Source: Chloroflexota bacterium
Lineage (GTDB): Bacteria; Chloroflexota; UBA11872
DNA length: 64,000 nt
Direction: 5' to 3'
Assembly: GCA_022825895.1 (NCBI GenBank)
Contig: JAJDVX010000042.1
Span: 70,525 to 134,524, forward strand
Part shown: one piece after another, positions 39,239-49,405 of the stretch
Layout: each line of letters begins with the position of its first letter
Position numbering within the stretch: position 1 is the first letter of the stretch
Position numbers and translations under genes: made by a program
Notes under the pieces: generated by a model
What the model saw: the letters and a program-made list of their open reading frames with translations, nothing else
Told to the model about the DNA's origin: nothing
The model's database searches: none

Positions 39239-39946
39239 GTGACCCCGATCGGATGGGTCCGCCGCACCATTGCCGAGCAGAAAGAGCGGCAGGAACAGGC
39301 GCGCCAGGCCCGCGAACAGGAACGGCAACGGCAAGAGGCCATCCGGCAACGCCAGCGCGAAGCCGAGCAGCGCGCCCTGCGCCTCGAACGACAGCGCCGC
39401 GACAACATCATCGACATTCTGGATGACAACAAGCTCCCCCAGGGCGACTGGTCCCACTACCAACCGCTGCCGTTCAAATTCCTCAAGAGCGAGCACCTCA
39501 TCTACGTCTTTCCGGGCGTCGGCTACGCCGAACAGCGCATCAAACGCGAAATCGTCGGCCGGTCAGCGGGAACCAGCGTCCGTATAGCCAAAGGCGTTTC
39601 GGTCCGCGTTGGCCAATCCCGCGGCACCCCCGTCGAACGCGACGAAATCGTCCACCGCGGCGTCGGCACCATGGCCGTCACCACCAAGCACGTCTACTTC
39701 AGCGGCGAACGTACCTTCCGCATCCGCTTCAGCCGCATCGTGTCAGTGCAAGCCATGCGCGACGCCGTCGAAGTCACCCGCGACCGCGCCAGTGGCCTTT
39801 CCGAGTACTTCATCCTCGATGACGCAGACATCGAATTCGCCGCCAACCTCATGCTCACCATCCCTGCCCTCGAACTCCCCCGCCGTCCCGAAACCCACGA
39901 TCCCGCCGACTACCATCTGCTCCTCATGGACATGGACGCCGACTAA
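39239..39946 (+). CDS. Hypothetical protein: N-terminal charged coiled coil plus C-terminal beta-rich domain
   Basis: GTG start; RRTIAEQKERQEQARQAREQERQRQEAIRQRQREAEQRALRLERQRRDN coiled coil, then GVGTMAVTTKHVYFSGERTFRIRFSRIVSVQ. ORF track start (38957) overlaps the ABM gene. Confidence 0.65.
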   Translation: MTPIGWVRRTIAEQKERQEQARQAREQERQRQEAIRQRQREAEQRALRLERQRRDNIIDILDDNKLPQGDWSHYQPLPFKFLKSEHLIYVFPGVGYAEQRIKREIVGRSAGTSVRIAKGVSVRVGQSRGTPVERDEIVHRGVGTMAVTTKHVYFSGERTFRIRFSRIVSVQAMRDAVEVTRDRASGLSEYFILDDADIEFAANLMLTIPALELPRRPETHDPADYHLLLMDMDAD

Positions 39947-40106
39947 CCGGTCGCGTTCGTCGACCGCGTGTGGCATCTGACTTCAGGGTAAGCATCATCC
40001 GCACTTGCCGTGCCAATCGAGCCAGCCGGAGGATCTGCGTTAGGCGCAGCCGAGTCCGCACGAGCCGGGACGTGCACACCCGGCGAATCCGCGCGAACAT
40101 CGCCCC

Positions 40107-42122
40107 ATGTCCCTGATCCTCGGCATCGACACGGGCGGCACCCACACCGACGCCGTGGCCTTTGACCCAGCCGCCGACCGCGTCGTCGCCTGGCACAAGA
40201 CTCCCACCACCCATTCCGACCTCACGGTCGGTATCGCCGCCGCCATCGACGGTCTCTCGGGCATCGCTCACAGCCAAATCAGCCTCGTCTCACTCTCCAC
40301 GACTCTCGCCACCAACGCCGCAATCGAGGGCCTCGGCGGCCGCGTCTGCGCCCTGCTCATCGGCTACGACCAGGCAATGCTCCGCCGTTACGGTCTCCTC
40401 CACCGCATTCACGCCGCCGCTCTCGAGTTCATCCCCGGCCGCCACGACGTCTTCGGCGAGGAACGTGCCCCTCTTGACGAAGACGCTCTCCGCCGCGCCG
40501 TCGATCGCCATCGCGACCGCGTCGACGCGTTCGCCCTATCCAGCTATTTGTCGGTCCGCAACCCCGAGCACGAAGTCCGCGCCGCCGAGATTGTCGCCGA
40601 ACTTACCGATCGCCCCGTCGTGACCGGTGGCTCGGTCGGACGCTCCCTCGATTCAGTCCGTCGCGCCACCACGGCCGTCCTCAACGCCCGTCTCATCCCC
40701 CACGTCGAACGGTTGCTCACCGCCGTCGACCGCAGCGTGGCCCAGCGCGGCATCACGGCCCCTATCAGCATCGTCCGCGGCGACGGCGCCCTCATGCCGC
40801 TGGCCCAGGCCCGCGCCCGTCCGGTGGAGACCCTGCTTTCAGGCCCGGCAGCCAGCGCTGTCGGCGCCCAGCGGCTGACCGGCTGCGACGCCGCCCTCGT
40901 GGTGGATATGGGCGGTACGACCACCGATGTCGCCATGCTGCGCGACGGCCGTTCCAAGATCAGCGACCAGGGCGCTGCCATCAGTGACTGGCGGACCGCC
41001 GTCCGCGCTGCCGATGTTCGCTCGTTTGGCGTCGGCGGCGACAGCAGAATCCTGGCCGATCCCCTGGACCTCAGCGTCGGCCCCCAACGCGTCGAACCCC
41101 TCTCGGCCGCTGCAGCGGCCGACCCCTCAGTCGCCGATGCTCTGGCCAGGATCGATCACGACCAGGTTACCCACCGCCTCGTCCCCGTTTGGGAGTTCCT
41201 CACCGTCAGCGGATCCGCCGAAAGCGCCGTGCACTCCGCCGCCGAACGCGAAGTTTGCAGCGCCCTGCGCGAAGGCCCGCTCGATATCACCTCGCTCGCC
41301 ACGCGAGTCGGACTGGCCGACGCCCGCCTGCTCAACCTTCGGTCGCTCATCGCCCGGGGCATCGTCCGTCGAATCGGTCTCACGCCCACCGACATTCTTC
41401 ACGCCCGCGGCGAGTTTCTGGGGTTTGACGCGGATGCCGCCGTCCGGGCCTGCCGCGTAGCCGCCCGCGAGAGCCGGGTCAACCTGGACACCTTTCTCGC
41501 CCGCACGCACGAACTGACCATCCGCCAGCTCGGCGAAGGCGTACTCCGCCGCGCCGTCGCCGAATTCGACAGCCGTGCCGCCGAGGCCGACGACCGGCTC
41601 GGCCGCTTCGTCGTCGATCGCTCACTCTCGCGCAACCATCGGCAAGATCCGCTGGACATACGACTTGAGGTCACCGATCCCATTGTCGCTCTCGGCGCAC
41701 CGGCCGAGGCCTGGATACCCAAGGTGGCTAGGCGTCTTCACGCCGAGTGCCAGGTGCCCGAACTTGCTGCCGTGGCCAGCGCCGTCGGCGCCGCTACCAG
41801 CCAGGCGATCGAACGGATCGAGTTCTTGCTGCGCCCCCTGTACGCACGCTCGGGCATTACCGGCTACGTCGTCCACGGCCCCACCGAACGTCGACGATTT
41901 GCCTCTATCGCCGCCGCACGCTCCTACATTCAGATGGCCGGGCCGGATCTCGCTCGGTCCCGCGCACGTGCCGCCGGCGTCAGGCGGCCACAGATTATCC
42001 ACTCCGAGCACAGCTGGGACGCCCCGAGCGAAGACTCGGTCGAGCTCGGCCACCTCATGGAAACTCGATTCACCTTTACCGGAATCGGTCGGCCCGACGG
42101 CGAGTCCTGCTCTCCTCTATAA
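40107..42122 (+). CDS. Hydantoinase/oxoprolinase A-like protein with winged-helix-like insertion
   Basis: LILGIDTGGTHTDAVAFD, LLSGPAASAVGAQRLTGCDAALVVDMGGTTTDVAML; insertion ALREGPLDITSLATRVGLADARLLNLRSLIARGIVRRI. Confidence 0.8.
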   Translation: MSLILGIDTGGTHTDAVAFDPAADRVVAWHKTPTTHSDLTVGIAAAIDGLSGIAHSQISLVSLSTTLATNAAIEGLGGRVCALLIGYDQAMLRRYGLLHRIHAAALEFIPGRHDVFGEERAPLDEDALRRAVDRHRDRVDAFALSSYLSVRNPEHEVRAAEIVAELTDRPVVTGGSVGRSLDSVRRATTAVLNARLIPHVERLLTAVDRSVAQRGITAPISIVRGDGALMPLAQARARPVETLLSGPAASAVGAQRLTGCDAALVVDMGGTTTDVAMLRDGRSKISDQGAAISDWRTAVRAADVRSFGVGGDSRILADPLDLSVGPQRVEPLSAAAAADPSVADALARIDHDQVTHRLVPVWEFLTVSGSAESAVHSAAEREVCSALREGPLDITSLATRVGLADARLLNLRSLIARGIVRRIGLTPTDILHARGEFLGFDADAAVRACRVAARESRVNLDTFLARTHELTIRQLGEGVLRRAVAEFDSRAAEADDRLGRFVVDRSLSRNHRQDPLDIRLEVTDPIVALGAPAEAWIPKVARRLHAECQVPELAAVASAVGAATSQAIERIEFLLRPLYARSGITGYVVHGPTERRRFASIAAARSYIQMAGPDLARSRARAAGVRRPQIIHSEHSWDAPSEDSVELGHLMETRFTFTGIGRPDGESCSPL

Positions 42123-42197
42123 TCCGCCAGAATCCTCAGGTGTCCCGCACGCTGGCTCCCGCATGCGGTCCGACCACGACGACACGAAGGCGACCCA

Positions 42198-42653
42198 GTG
42201 GCAAAGAAGTTCCTGACCGAGGATGGTCGCACGCGCCTGATGGCCGAACTGGACGATCTCAAGACCGTCCAGCGGCCCGGCATCATCAAGCGAATCCACG
42301 AAGCCAAGGAGTTTGGCGAGCTTAACGAGGGCAATGAGTCCGACGAAGTGCGCAACGAACAAGCCTTCATTGAAGGCCGGATCATGATGCTCGAGCGCCT
42401 GCTCAAGGACGCTGAGGTCATCAGCACCCACTCGTCCGACACCGTCAGCATTGGATCCACCGTGCGTCTCAAGTCGAACAACGGCGAACGCAAGTACACG
42501 ATCGTCGGCACCGATGAAATCGACCTGCTTGATGGCAAGATTTCCAACGAATCTCCGTTGGGCGAGGCTCTCGTCGGGTGCAGAATCGGCGACTCGGTGA
42601 CCGTTCAGACCCCACGCGGCGCCCATTTGCACGAGATTCTGGAGATCAGCTGA
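42198..42653 (+). CDS. greA: Transcription elongation factor GreA
   Basis: GTG start; LTEDGRTRLMAELDDLKTVQRPGIIKRIHEAKEFGELNEGNESDEVRNEQAFIEGRI; C-terminal GreA domain. Confidence 0.93.
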   Translation: MAKKFLTEDGRTRLMAELDDLKTVQRPGIIKRIHEAKEFGELNEGNESDEVRNEQAFIEGRIMMLERLLKDAEVISTHSSDTVSIGSTVRLKSNNGERKYTIVGTDEIDLLDGKISNESPLGEALVGCRIGDSVTVQTPRGAHLHEILEIS

Positions 42654-44140
42654 GCGACGATACGGGAGCCGAGCCATCCGACGCGCGAGCGGCTGACCGG
42701 CTATTCGAGACGCGCCGCGCAAAACTCGGGCTGATTGAAGCCACTCAGGGCACCGCCTATCCCGCCAGGCCCCCGCGAACCCACAACGCCAGCGACGCGG
42801 TGGCCCGAGTCGATGACAAGCCGCCTCCCGACGTAGACGTTGCCGGCCGAATCGTGGGCATGCGGCGCATGGGCGGAACCTCGTTCGCCCATCTCCGCGA
42901 CGGTAGCGGTGAGGTACAGCTCTACCTCAACCGTCAAGCCCTCGGTGCCGACGCGTATCGGAACGCGCTCGAGCTGCTCGATTTTGGCGACTTCGTCTCA
43001 GCCGGCGGCCCGCTCTTCCGCACCCGCAGCGGCGAACCGAGCGTCCGTGTGGAGCGCCTGCAAGTAGCCGCCAAGACGCTTCGGCCACTGCCGGCCAAGT
43101 GGCACGGCCTGAAAGACCACGAGACTCGCTTTCGGCAGCGTTACCTCGACATCCTTGCTAACAAAGACGTCAGGCGCAGATTCGAAAATCGAACTGCCAT
43201 TGTCTCCGCCCTGCGCCGAGTCCTCGACGCTCACGGATTCCTCGAGGTTGAGACTCCAACGCTCCAGCCGGTCTACGGTGGCGGCGCCGCCGTGCCCTTT
43301 GTGACTTCCTATGCCGCCTTGAACCGCGACTACTACTTGCGCATCTCCGATGAGCTATACCTGAAGCGCCTTCTTGTTGCCGGGTTCGAACGCGTCTACG
43401 AGATCTGCAAGACCTTTCGCAACGAGGGGATCGACCGTTCGCACAGCCCCGAATTCACGATGCTTGAGTGCTATCAGGCCTTTGCGGACCTGAGCGATAT
43501 GCGCAGACACGTCCAGGAACTCGTTGCGGCCGCCGCCGAGGCCGTTTACGGAACAACGCGCGTGCCGTTGGAGGAAGATGTCCTCGACTTCACCCCGCCA
43601 TGGCGGCGTCTGACCTATCGCGACGCCCTCCTGGCAGAAGCCGGAGTTGATCTCGAGGAGGATGGCAGCGAATCGGCGCTGCGCGATGCCGCCAGAGCCA
43701 ACGAGATTCACGTCGATCCCTCGTGGCCGCGCGCAAAACTATTGGACGAACTGATGAAAACGCTGGTGGAGCCGACGCTTGTCCAACCCACGTTCCTGGA
43801 GCGTTATCCGACTGAGACCGCCCCGCTGGCCAAGCGCTGCTCGGACGATCCACGCTTCATTGAACGCTTTGAGGTGTTCGTAAGCGGGATGGAGATGGCC
43901 AACGCCTATACCGAACTCAACGACCCCCTCGAGCAGCGAGTTCGCATGGAGGAACAGGCGTCCGAGAGGCACGGCGAGGACGCCACCCCGGTTGACGCGG
44001 ACTTTCTGCTCGCGCTCGAGCACGGCATGCCACCCGCCGGAGGTCTTGGCATTGGCGTGGATCGCCTGGTGATGGCCCTGACAGGTGTCAGCAACATCCG
44101 AGAAGTCATCCTTTTTCCGCAGCTGCGCGACCGCTCGTAG
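42650..44140 (+). CDS. lysS: Lysyl-tRNA synthetase, class II
   Basis: RFRQRYLDILANKDVRRRFENR, YEICKTFRNEGIDRSHSPEFTMLECYQAFADL, GLGIGVDRLVMALTGVSNIREVILFPQLR. Start uncertain: CTG at 42650 overlaps the greA stop; ORF track uses GTG 42578. Confidence 0.93.
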   Translation: MSDDTGAEPSDARAADRLFETRRAKLGLIEATQGTAYPARPPRTHNASDAVARVDDKPPPDVDVAGRIVGMRRMGGTSFAHLRDGSGEVQLYLNRQALGADAYRNALELLDFGDFVSAGGPLFRTRSGEPSVRVERLQVAAKTLRPLPAKWHGLKDHETRFRQRYLDILANKDVRRRFENRTAIVSALRRVLDAHGFLEVETPTLQPVYGGGAAVPFVTSYAALNRDYYLRISDELYLKRLLVAGFERVYEICKTFRNEGIDRSHSPEFTMLECYQAFADLSDMRRHVQELVAAAAEAVYGTTRVPLEEDVLDFTPPWRRLTYRDALLAEAGVDLEEDGSESALRDAARANEIHVDPSWPRAKLLDELMKTLVEPTLVQPTFLERYPTETAPLAKRCSDDPRFIERFEVFVSGMEMANAYTELNDPLEQRVRMEEQASERHGEDATPVDADFLLALEHGMPPAGGLGIGVDRLVMALTGVSNIREVILFPQLRDRS

Positions 44141-44200
44141 TATTAACGCCACGTGCATGCCGCGTCGATCGCGGCGCGCCCACACGGCCCTGGCAACCAG

Positions 44201-45481
44201 ATGCTGCCCCTGAGATTCATTCGCGAGAACGAGGCGCTCGTGCGCGAACGCCTCTCCACTCGTGGCGGCGAGCTTCCTCTGGACGAACTCCTGTCCCTCG
44301 ACAGCCAGCGTCGCCGGTTGCTGACCCAGGTTGAGAGCCTTCGGGCAGAGCGCAGGCAGGTTTCCCGCGCCATCGGCAAGGCCTCGGCGGCTGAGCGCGA
44401 GAGCCTTATCACCCAAACTCGCGCACTTACGTCGGAGCTTGGCGACCGCGAACCTGCCCTTGGCGGTGTCCAGGCCAAGGTCGAACAGTTGCTGTTGGAG
44501 ATCCCAATGCTGCCGCACGCCTCCGTACCGGTCGGCGACGCCGACCACCCGGGCGCGGTGCACTATTGCAGCGCTGCGCCAGCTACGGACAGCCTCACGC
44601 CTCCCCATGACGAGATCGCCAAAGACCTGGGCATCCTTGACTTCGCTCGGGCGTCCAAGGTGGCCGGATCGGGATTCTGGATCTTCCGCGGCGCCGGAGC
44701 GCGACTGCAGCGGGCCCTCATTCAGTGGATGCTGAACTTCCAGGTCCGTGAGCACGGCTACCGCGAGCTGTACCTGCCCGCGCTCGTCACGCAGACCGCG
44801 ATGACCAACGCCGCAAAGTTGCCCAAGTTTGCCGGCGACTCCTATGCGGTCGATGAGCGCCGGTTGTGGCTCAGCCCGACCGCCGAAGTAGCCTTGTCCG
44901 AATACCACGCGGGCGAAACGCTGGACGCGGCCATGCTCCCAGCCAAGTACGTGGCGTACGCTGCGGCGTTCCGACGCGAGGCTGGAGCTGCGGGCGTTGA
45001 GACGCGAGGGCTCCGTCGGGTGCGCCAGTTTGACAAGATTGAGCTGTTCAACGTGACCACCCCCGATGACTCATATCCAGCTCTTGAGCGCATGCGCAGC
45101 GAAGCGGAGGCGGTAATCCGACACTTAGGGCTGAGTTATCGCGTCCGCGAAGTTCCGACCGGTGACCTGGGCTTTGCCGCAGCAAAGCAGTACGACCTTG
45201 AAGTGTGGTCACCCGGGGCCGGTGAATGGTTGGAAGTCTCGTCGGTCTCGAATTGCGAGGCGTTTCAGACTCGCCGGGCCGGCGTTCGCATCCGGCGGGC
45301 GGGTTCCGGCCGTACGCAATATGGGCACTCACTCAACGGCACGGCCCTGGGACTGCCGCGAACTTTCGTGGCTTTGCTCGAAAACGGCCTGCAAACGGAT
45401 GGAACTGTTGCCATTCCGGAGGTGCTTCAGCCTTACATGGGTGGCTGCAAGCGGATCGAGGCCGAAGCGCCATGGCTCTGA
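44201..45481 (+). CDS. serS: Seryl-tRNA synthetase
   Basis: MLPLRFIRENEALVRERLSTRG, AAFRREAGAAGVETRGLRRVRQFDKIELF, EVWSPGAGEWLEVSSVSNCEAFQTRRAGVR. Confidence 0.94.
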   Translation: MLPLRFIRENEALVRERLSTRGGELPLDELLSLDSQRRRLLTQVESLRAERRQVSRAIGKASAAERESLITQTRALTSELGDREPALGGVQAKVEQLLLEIPMLPHASVPVGDADHPGAVHYCSAAPATDSLTPPHDEIAKDLGILDFARASKVAGSGFWIFRGAGARLQRALIQWMLNFQVREHGYRELYLPALVTQTAMTNAAKLPKFAGDSYAVDERRLWLSPTAEVALSEYHAGETLDAAMLPAKYVAYAAAFRREAGAAGVETRGLRRVRQFDKIELFNVTTPDDSYPALERMRSEAEAVIRHLGLSYRVREVPTGDLGFAAAKQYDLEVWSPGAGEWLEVSSVSNCEAFQTRRAGVRIRRAGSGRTQYGHSLNGTALGLPRTFVALLENGLQTDGTVAIPEVLQPYMGGCKRIEAEAPWL

Positions 45482-46389
45482 CCGACGCCGCCCGCGCACA
45501 TCCGCTATTTGCTCTGGTCGGCGATACGCCGATGGTGGAGATCCCGATATTTCGCGCGGAATTTCCTGACGCCATGGTCCTGGCCAAGCTCGAATCAATG
45601 AATCCGGGCGGGTCTATCAAGGATCGCCCCGTGGCACGCATGCTGCTGGACGCCGTGGCCGAGGGGAAGCTGGGTTCGGGACAGACCATACTCGACTCGT
45701 CCTCCGGCAATGCGGGGATTGCGTACGCCATGTTCGGGGCGGCATTGGGCTATCCCGTCGAAATCGTGATCCCGGCCAACGCCAGCCAGGAGCGTCGGCG
45801 GCGGCTCACGGCTCACGGCGCCCAACTCGTGATCACCGACGCCATCCTTGGTTACGACGAAGCCTTGCGTGAAGTCCAACGTCGCTACGCAGCCGATCCC
45901 GACGGCTACTTCTTCTCGGACCAATACAGCAACGACTCCAACTGGCTGGCCCACTACGAAGGCACGGCCGTCGAGATCCTGGCGCAGGCGCCTGAAGGCA
46001 CTACGCACTTCGTCAGCGGCGTTGGCACTGGCGGGACGATCACCGGGGTGGGCCGCCGCCTGCGCGAGGAACGACCCGACGTGCAGGTTGTAGGGGCCTT
46101 ACCGCCCGTTTTCCCCGGTGTTGAAGGCCTGAAGCCGTTGGGTGAGGGACACATCGAGCCCGAGATCCTCGATCGCTCGGTAGTCGACTCATGGGTCCAA
46201 ATCGACATCGATGACGCCGGCCGGTTGTCCTTCGATCTGGCTAGGGCTGGCATCTTTGCCGGCCAGTCGTCTGGCGCCTACTTGTACGCGGTTCGCGAGA
46301 TCCTCCTGCAAGAACCGCGGGCATGCGTCGTGACGGTCTTGCCCGACGGCGGCGACCGCTATATCTCGTCGGGGCTGTGGGAGCCGTGA
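45472..46389 (+). CDS. Cysteine synthase family PLP enzyme (O-acetylserine sulfhydrylase-like)
   Basis: ATG 45472 overlapping the serS end; LVGDTPMVEI, AKLESMNPGGSIKDRPV, SSSGNAGIAYA, SGVGTGGTITGVGRRL. Confidence 0.9.
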   Translation: MALTDAARAHPLFALVGDTPMVEIPIFRAEFPDAMVLAKLESMNPGGSIKDRPVARMLLDAVAEGKLGSGQTILDSSSGNAGIAYAMFGAALGYPVEIVIPANASQERRRRLTAHGAQLVITDAILGYDEALREVQRRYAADPDGYFFSDQYSNDSNWLAHYEGTAVEILAQAPEGTTHFVSGVGTGGTITGVGRRLREERPDVQVVGALPPVFPGVEGLKPLGEGHIEPEILDRSVVDSWVQIDIDDAGRLSFDLARAGIFAGQSSGAYLYAVREILLQEPRACVVTVLPDGGDRYISSGLWEP

Positions 46390-46471
46390 TCCGCTCCGGT
46401 AGCTTCGCGCGCCTGACCACCGCACCTGGCTGCAACGCAATCACCGGGCAGGTTCGGCACCACCATTCCGT

Positions 46472-47317
46472 ATGCCGCCGCTAAGGCTGGGGTTCAACCC
46501 CCGCATCGTTCCGCATGACCGTCGGCGGCTGCTTTCGCAGCTACGCGAGATCGTGGATGTCGCGGTTCGGCTCGAATTTCAAGTCGTCGAACTGAATCTC
46601 GACACCTATATGTATGAGTTGGGGTTGCGGACATTCTTCGATGCCGACTTCATCGAGATTCTGGACGCTGCGCCGATGCGTTTTCACCTCAACGTTTTCC
46701 GAGACGCGTCCACGCGCCGCTGGCCATCATTAACGGACCCGAGCGCGACAGACCGAGGCATCGCCCTCCGCCAGTTCGTACAGATCATCGAGTTCTTTGA
46801 ACAGCGGCACGCCATGGAGATGTACGTCGCACATCCCGGTCGCCGAATGACAGCCGACGCGCAGCACATCGACCTCCTGCGCGAGAGCTTTCGGACGATT
46901 CACGACCTGTTCCCCGGACTGCCCATAGCCGTTCAAAACGCGGGCGACGGCGCAGTGCTTCACGCGCTTGACAGCGTGCTGGCAATGCTGGACGCCACGA
47001 CAAGCGTGCGATTTGCGCTGCATACGGGCCGGGCGTTTCACGCCGTCAACGGTGACCGCCTGGCGTTTGAGGCGCGGTTGGACTACATGGCCCGCTTTGC
47101 CGACCGCATGGCTGAAATCCGGTGGCACAACACCGCGCCTGGACGCGAGCCCAACATGCCGCTGCACGTTGGGCTGGAACGTGGTCTTGACCTGGGCAAG
47201 GTCATGCGCACGATCGGACGTAATCCCGGAACCGTGCACATGATCGACACCGTGGGCCTCAATCCGGCCGGTTTGCTACGCGAGGTGCGGGCGCTCAGAC
47301 GAGCTGTAGGCGTTTGA
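46472..47317 (+). CDS. Sugar phosphate isomerase/AP-endonuclease-2-like TIM-barrel protein
   Basis: LEFQVVELNLDTYMYELGL, TTSVRFALHTGRAFHAVNGDRLAFEARLDYMARFADRMAEIRWHN. Confidence 0.6.
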   Translation: MPPLRLGFNPRIVPHDRRRLLSQLREIVDVAVRLEFQVVELNLDTYMYELGLRTFFDADFIEILDAAPMRFHLNVFRDASTRRWPSLTDPSATDRGIALRQFVQIIEFFEQRHAMEMYVAHPGRRMTADAQHIDLLRESFRTIHDLFPGLPIAVQNAGDGAVLHALDSVLAMLDATTSVRFALHTGRAFHAVNGDRLAFEARLDYMARFADRMAEIRWHNTAPGREPNMPLHVGLERGLDLGKVMRTIGRNPGTVHMIDTVGLNPAGLLREVRALRRAVGV

Positions 47318-47332
47318 GATTGCCGGTTCCAG

Positions 47333-48421
47333 CTACTCGTACTTGAAGAGGCGGACCGCCAGACCGAAGAACACCACCAAAAAGGCGGTCAGCACTCCGA
47401 GGTTAAGCGCCATTGAGTGCACCGGAGCCCCGCCAACCATGAGTTGCCGCATCGCATCACCCAAGTATGTCAGCGGCATGGCGCTGACCAGCGGTCGAAT
47501 CCAGTCCGGCATGGTATCGAGCGGAAAGAAAATGCCTGAAAGGAAGAGCATCGGAAACGTGATGACCTGAGCAACCGGGAAGAATCCCTGCTCAGTCTTG
47601 GCGAACGCTCCCAGGAAGAATCCGATGGCCACGAAGGCCAGCCCGCCCAGCATCGTCACGCCGGCCAACGCTGGAAGATTCTCGACCTTGACGGACACGC
47701 CGCCGATCAGAACGGCCAGTATGACCAGCAGCACCGTCTGGAGCAGCACCACCACCATGCGGAAGGCGACATCAGCGCCGACCAACGCCCAAGCCGGCAA
47801 TGGTGTCGCCGACAGCCGTCGCAGCACGCGTCGCTCCCGCAGCGAGACCATTGCTATGGCTCCGAACACGCCGCCGTTCATCACGCTCATGGCGATGAGG
47901 CCCGGCATGATGAAGTCGATCACCTGCAGCCGCTCGGATTGAAGCGTCCGAAAGTCTGCGGTTACGACCGGCCGGGTCTGCGTCAGCGCGCGGTCGGCGA
48001 CTTCAAACGCTCGCAGGAGCACCGGTATGACGACCTGCTGGGTGGTCTGTTGGGACGGATCGAAGTGGACTTGAAGCGGCTGCGGAGTGCCGGCGGCGAC
48101 TGACGCACCGAATCCCTGAGGGATAACAACGACTGCCCGTCGCTCCCCGTCCGCGAGGCTCGCTATTTCGGCATCGCGCTGGCCCTGCGTGAGCGCCAGC
48201 GCCTCGAATCCCGCGAGGACCTCGCCCAGCGTGGCCGCCTGCGGCGATTGATCCTCAATGACCAAGCCAACCTCATAGCTGGCGCCGTCATCGCCGCGGC
48301 CCAGCACGATGCCGAAAATCCCGATAAAGAGGACGGGAAACGCAATGGTCCAGAAGAGTGCCGTGCGGTCACGCACGAAATCGCGATAGTTCGTTCGGAA
48401 CAGCGGCAGAAAGGCGTTCAA
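47333..48421 (-). CDS. ABC-2 type transporter permease
   Basis: Start RTNYRDFVRDRTALFWTIAFPVLFIGIFGIVLG; long extracytoplasmic domain then TM cluster ending near FPMLFLSGIFFPLDTMPDWIRPL. Confidence 0.88.
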   Translation of the reverse strand: MNAFLPLFRTNYRDFVRDRTALFWTIAFPVLFIGIFGIVLGRGDDGASYEVGLVIEDQSPQAATLGEVLAGFEALALTQGQRDAEIASLADGERRAVVVIPQGFGASVAAGTPQPLQVHFDPSQQTTQQVVIPVLLRAFEVADRALTQTRPVVTADFRTLQSERLQVIDFIMPGLIAMSVMNGGVFGAIAMVSLRERRVLRRLSATPLPAWALVGADVAFRMVVVLLQTVLLVILAVLIGGVSVKVENLPALAGVTMLGGLAFVAIGFFLGAFAKTEQGFFPVAQVITFPMLFLSGIFFPLDTMPDWIRPLVSAMPLTYLGDAMRQLMVGGAPVHSMALNLGVLTAFLVVFFGLAVRLFKYE

Positions 48422-49338
48422 TCTCTGAGCGTCCGTCCAGTGAGCTTGAGGAATACGTCCTCAAGCGTGGCGTGACGTACGCGCATGCCCTCCAGGGGAG
48501 CTCCGCGCGCCTGAGCAAGATCCAGCAGGCTGCCCATGGTGCGTGGGATGTCGCTGCTGAAGACGCTGTGGGCGGACCCCTGGGAAGCCGCGCTGGTTAC
48601 CGCGGCCAGTTTGCCCAGGTCGTGTTCCGAGAGTCCGTCGTTCGACACGAACTCGATGGCGTCTTCGGCGAAGTTCTCACGCACAAGCGCGCTGGGACTG
48701 TCGAGCGCGATGACCCGGCCGTGATCCATGACGGCGACTCGGTCGCACAGCCGTTCGGCCTCTTCCATGTAGTGCGTTGTGAGCACCACGGTCATTCCTT
48801 TGGCCTTGAACCCTTCGATGATGTCCCAGAGATTTCGCCTCGCCTGCGGATCCATACCGGTCGACGGCTCGTCCAGAAAGACCAACCGCGGCATGTTCAC
48901 CACGGCCAATGCCACGGACAGGCGCTGCGCCTGACCGCCGGAGAGTTCGGCGATGCGTGCGTTGCGCCGATCCTCCAGACCCATCAGCGCGATGAGTTCC
49001 TCCGTCTCGGCTTGCTGCTCGTAGAAGGATCCGAACAGACTGATGACTTCGTGCACGCGGAGGCGTGGATAGAGGGCCACCTGCTGCAACTGCACCCCAA
49101 CCAGCCGCTTGAAGTCGCGCCCCGACGTTGCCGGGTCCATGCCAAGAACGCTGACTCCGCCGCTGTCCCGGATCCGCAGGCCTTCGAGAATCTCGACGGT
49201 GGTGGTCTTGCCGGCCCCATTTGGTCCAAGCATCCCGAAGACTTCGCCGTCGGCCACCTCAAACGAGACCCCCGCCACGGCCTGTAAATCGCCATAGGCC
49301 TTGCGAAGGTCACGAACTTGGATTACAGGTGTTGACAT
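48418..49338 (-). CDS. ABC transporter ATP-binding protein
   Basis: GPNGAGKTTTVEIL Walker A, LSGGQAQRLSVALA signature, LVFLDEPSTGMDPQARR Walker B; overlaps permease by 4 nt. Confidence 0.93.
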   Translation of the reverse strand: MSTPVIQVRDLRKAYGDLQAVAGVSFEVADGEVFGMLGPNGAGKTTTVEILEGLRIRDSGGVSVLGMDPATSGRDFKRLVGVQLQQVALYPRLRVHEVISLFGSFYEQQAETEELIALMGLEDRRNARIAELSGGQAQRLSVALAVVNMPRLVFLDEPSTGMDPQARRNLWDIIEGFKAKGMTVVLTTHYMEEAERLCDRVAVMDHGRVIALDSPSALVRENFAEDAIEFVSNDGLSEHDLGKLAAVTSAASQGSAHSVFSSDIPRTMGSLLDLAQARGAPLEGMRVRHATLEDVFLKLTGRTLRD

Positions 49339-49405
49339 GCGCCTTCAGGGCAAACGAACTCGTGGAAGCCTCGGGCAGCTTACTGTCGATCGTTGACCCG
49401 GAAGG

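Noticed and set aside
43739-44908. 389-aa minus-strand ORF
   Set aside because: Antisense to lysS/serS.
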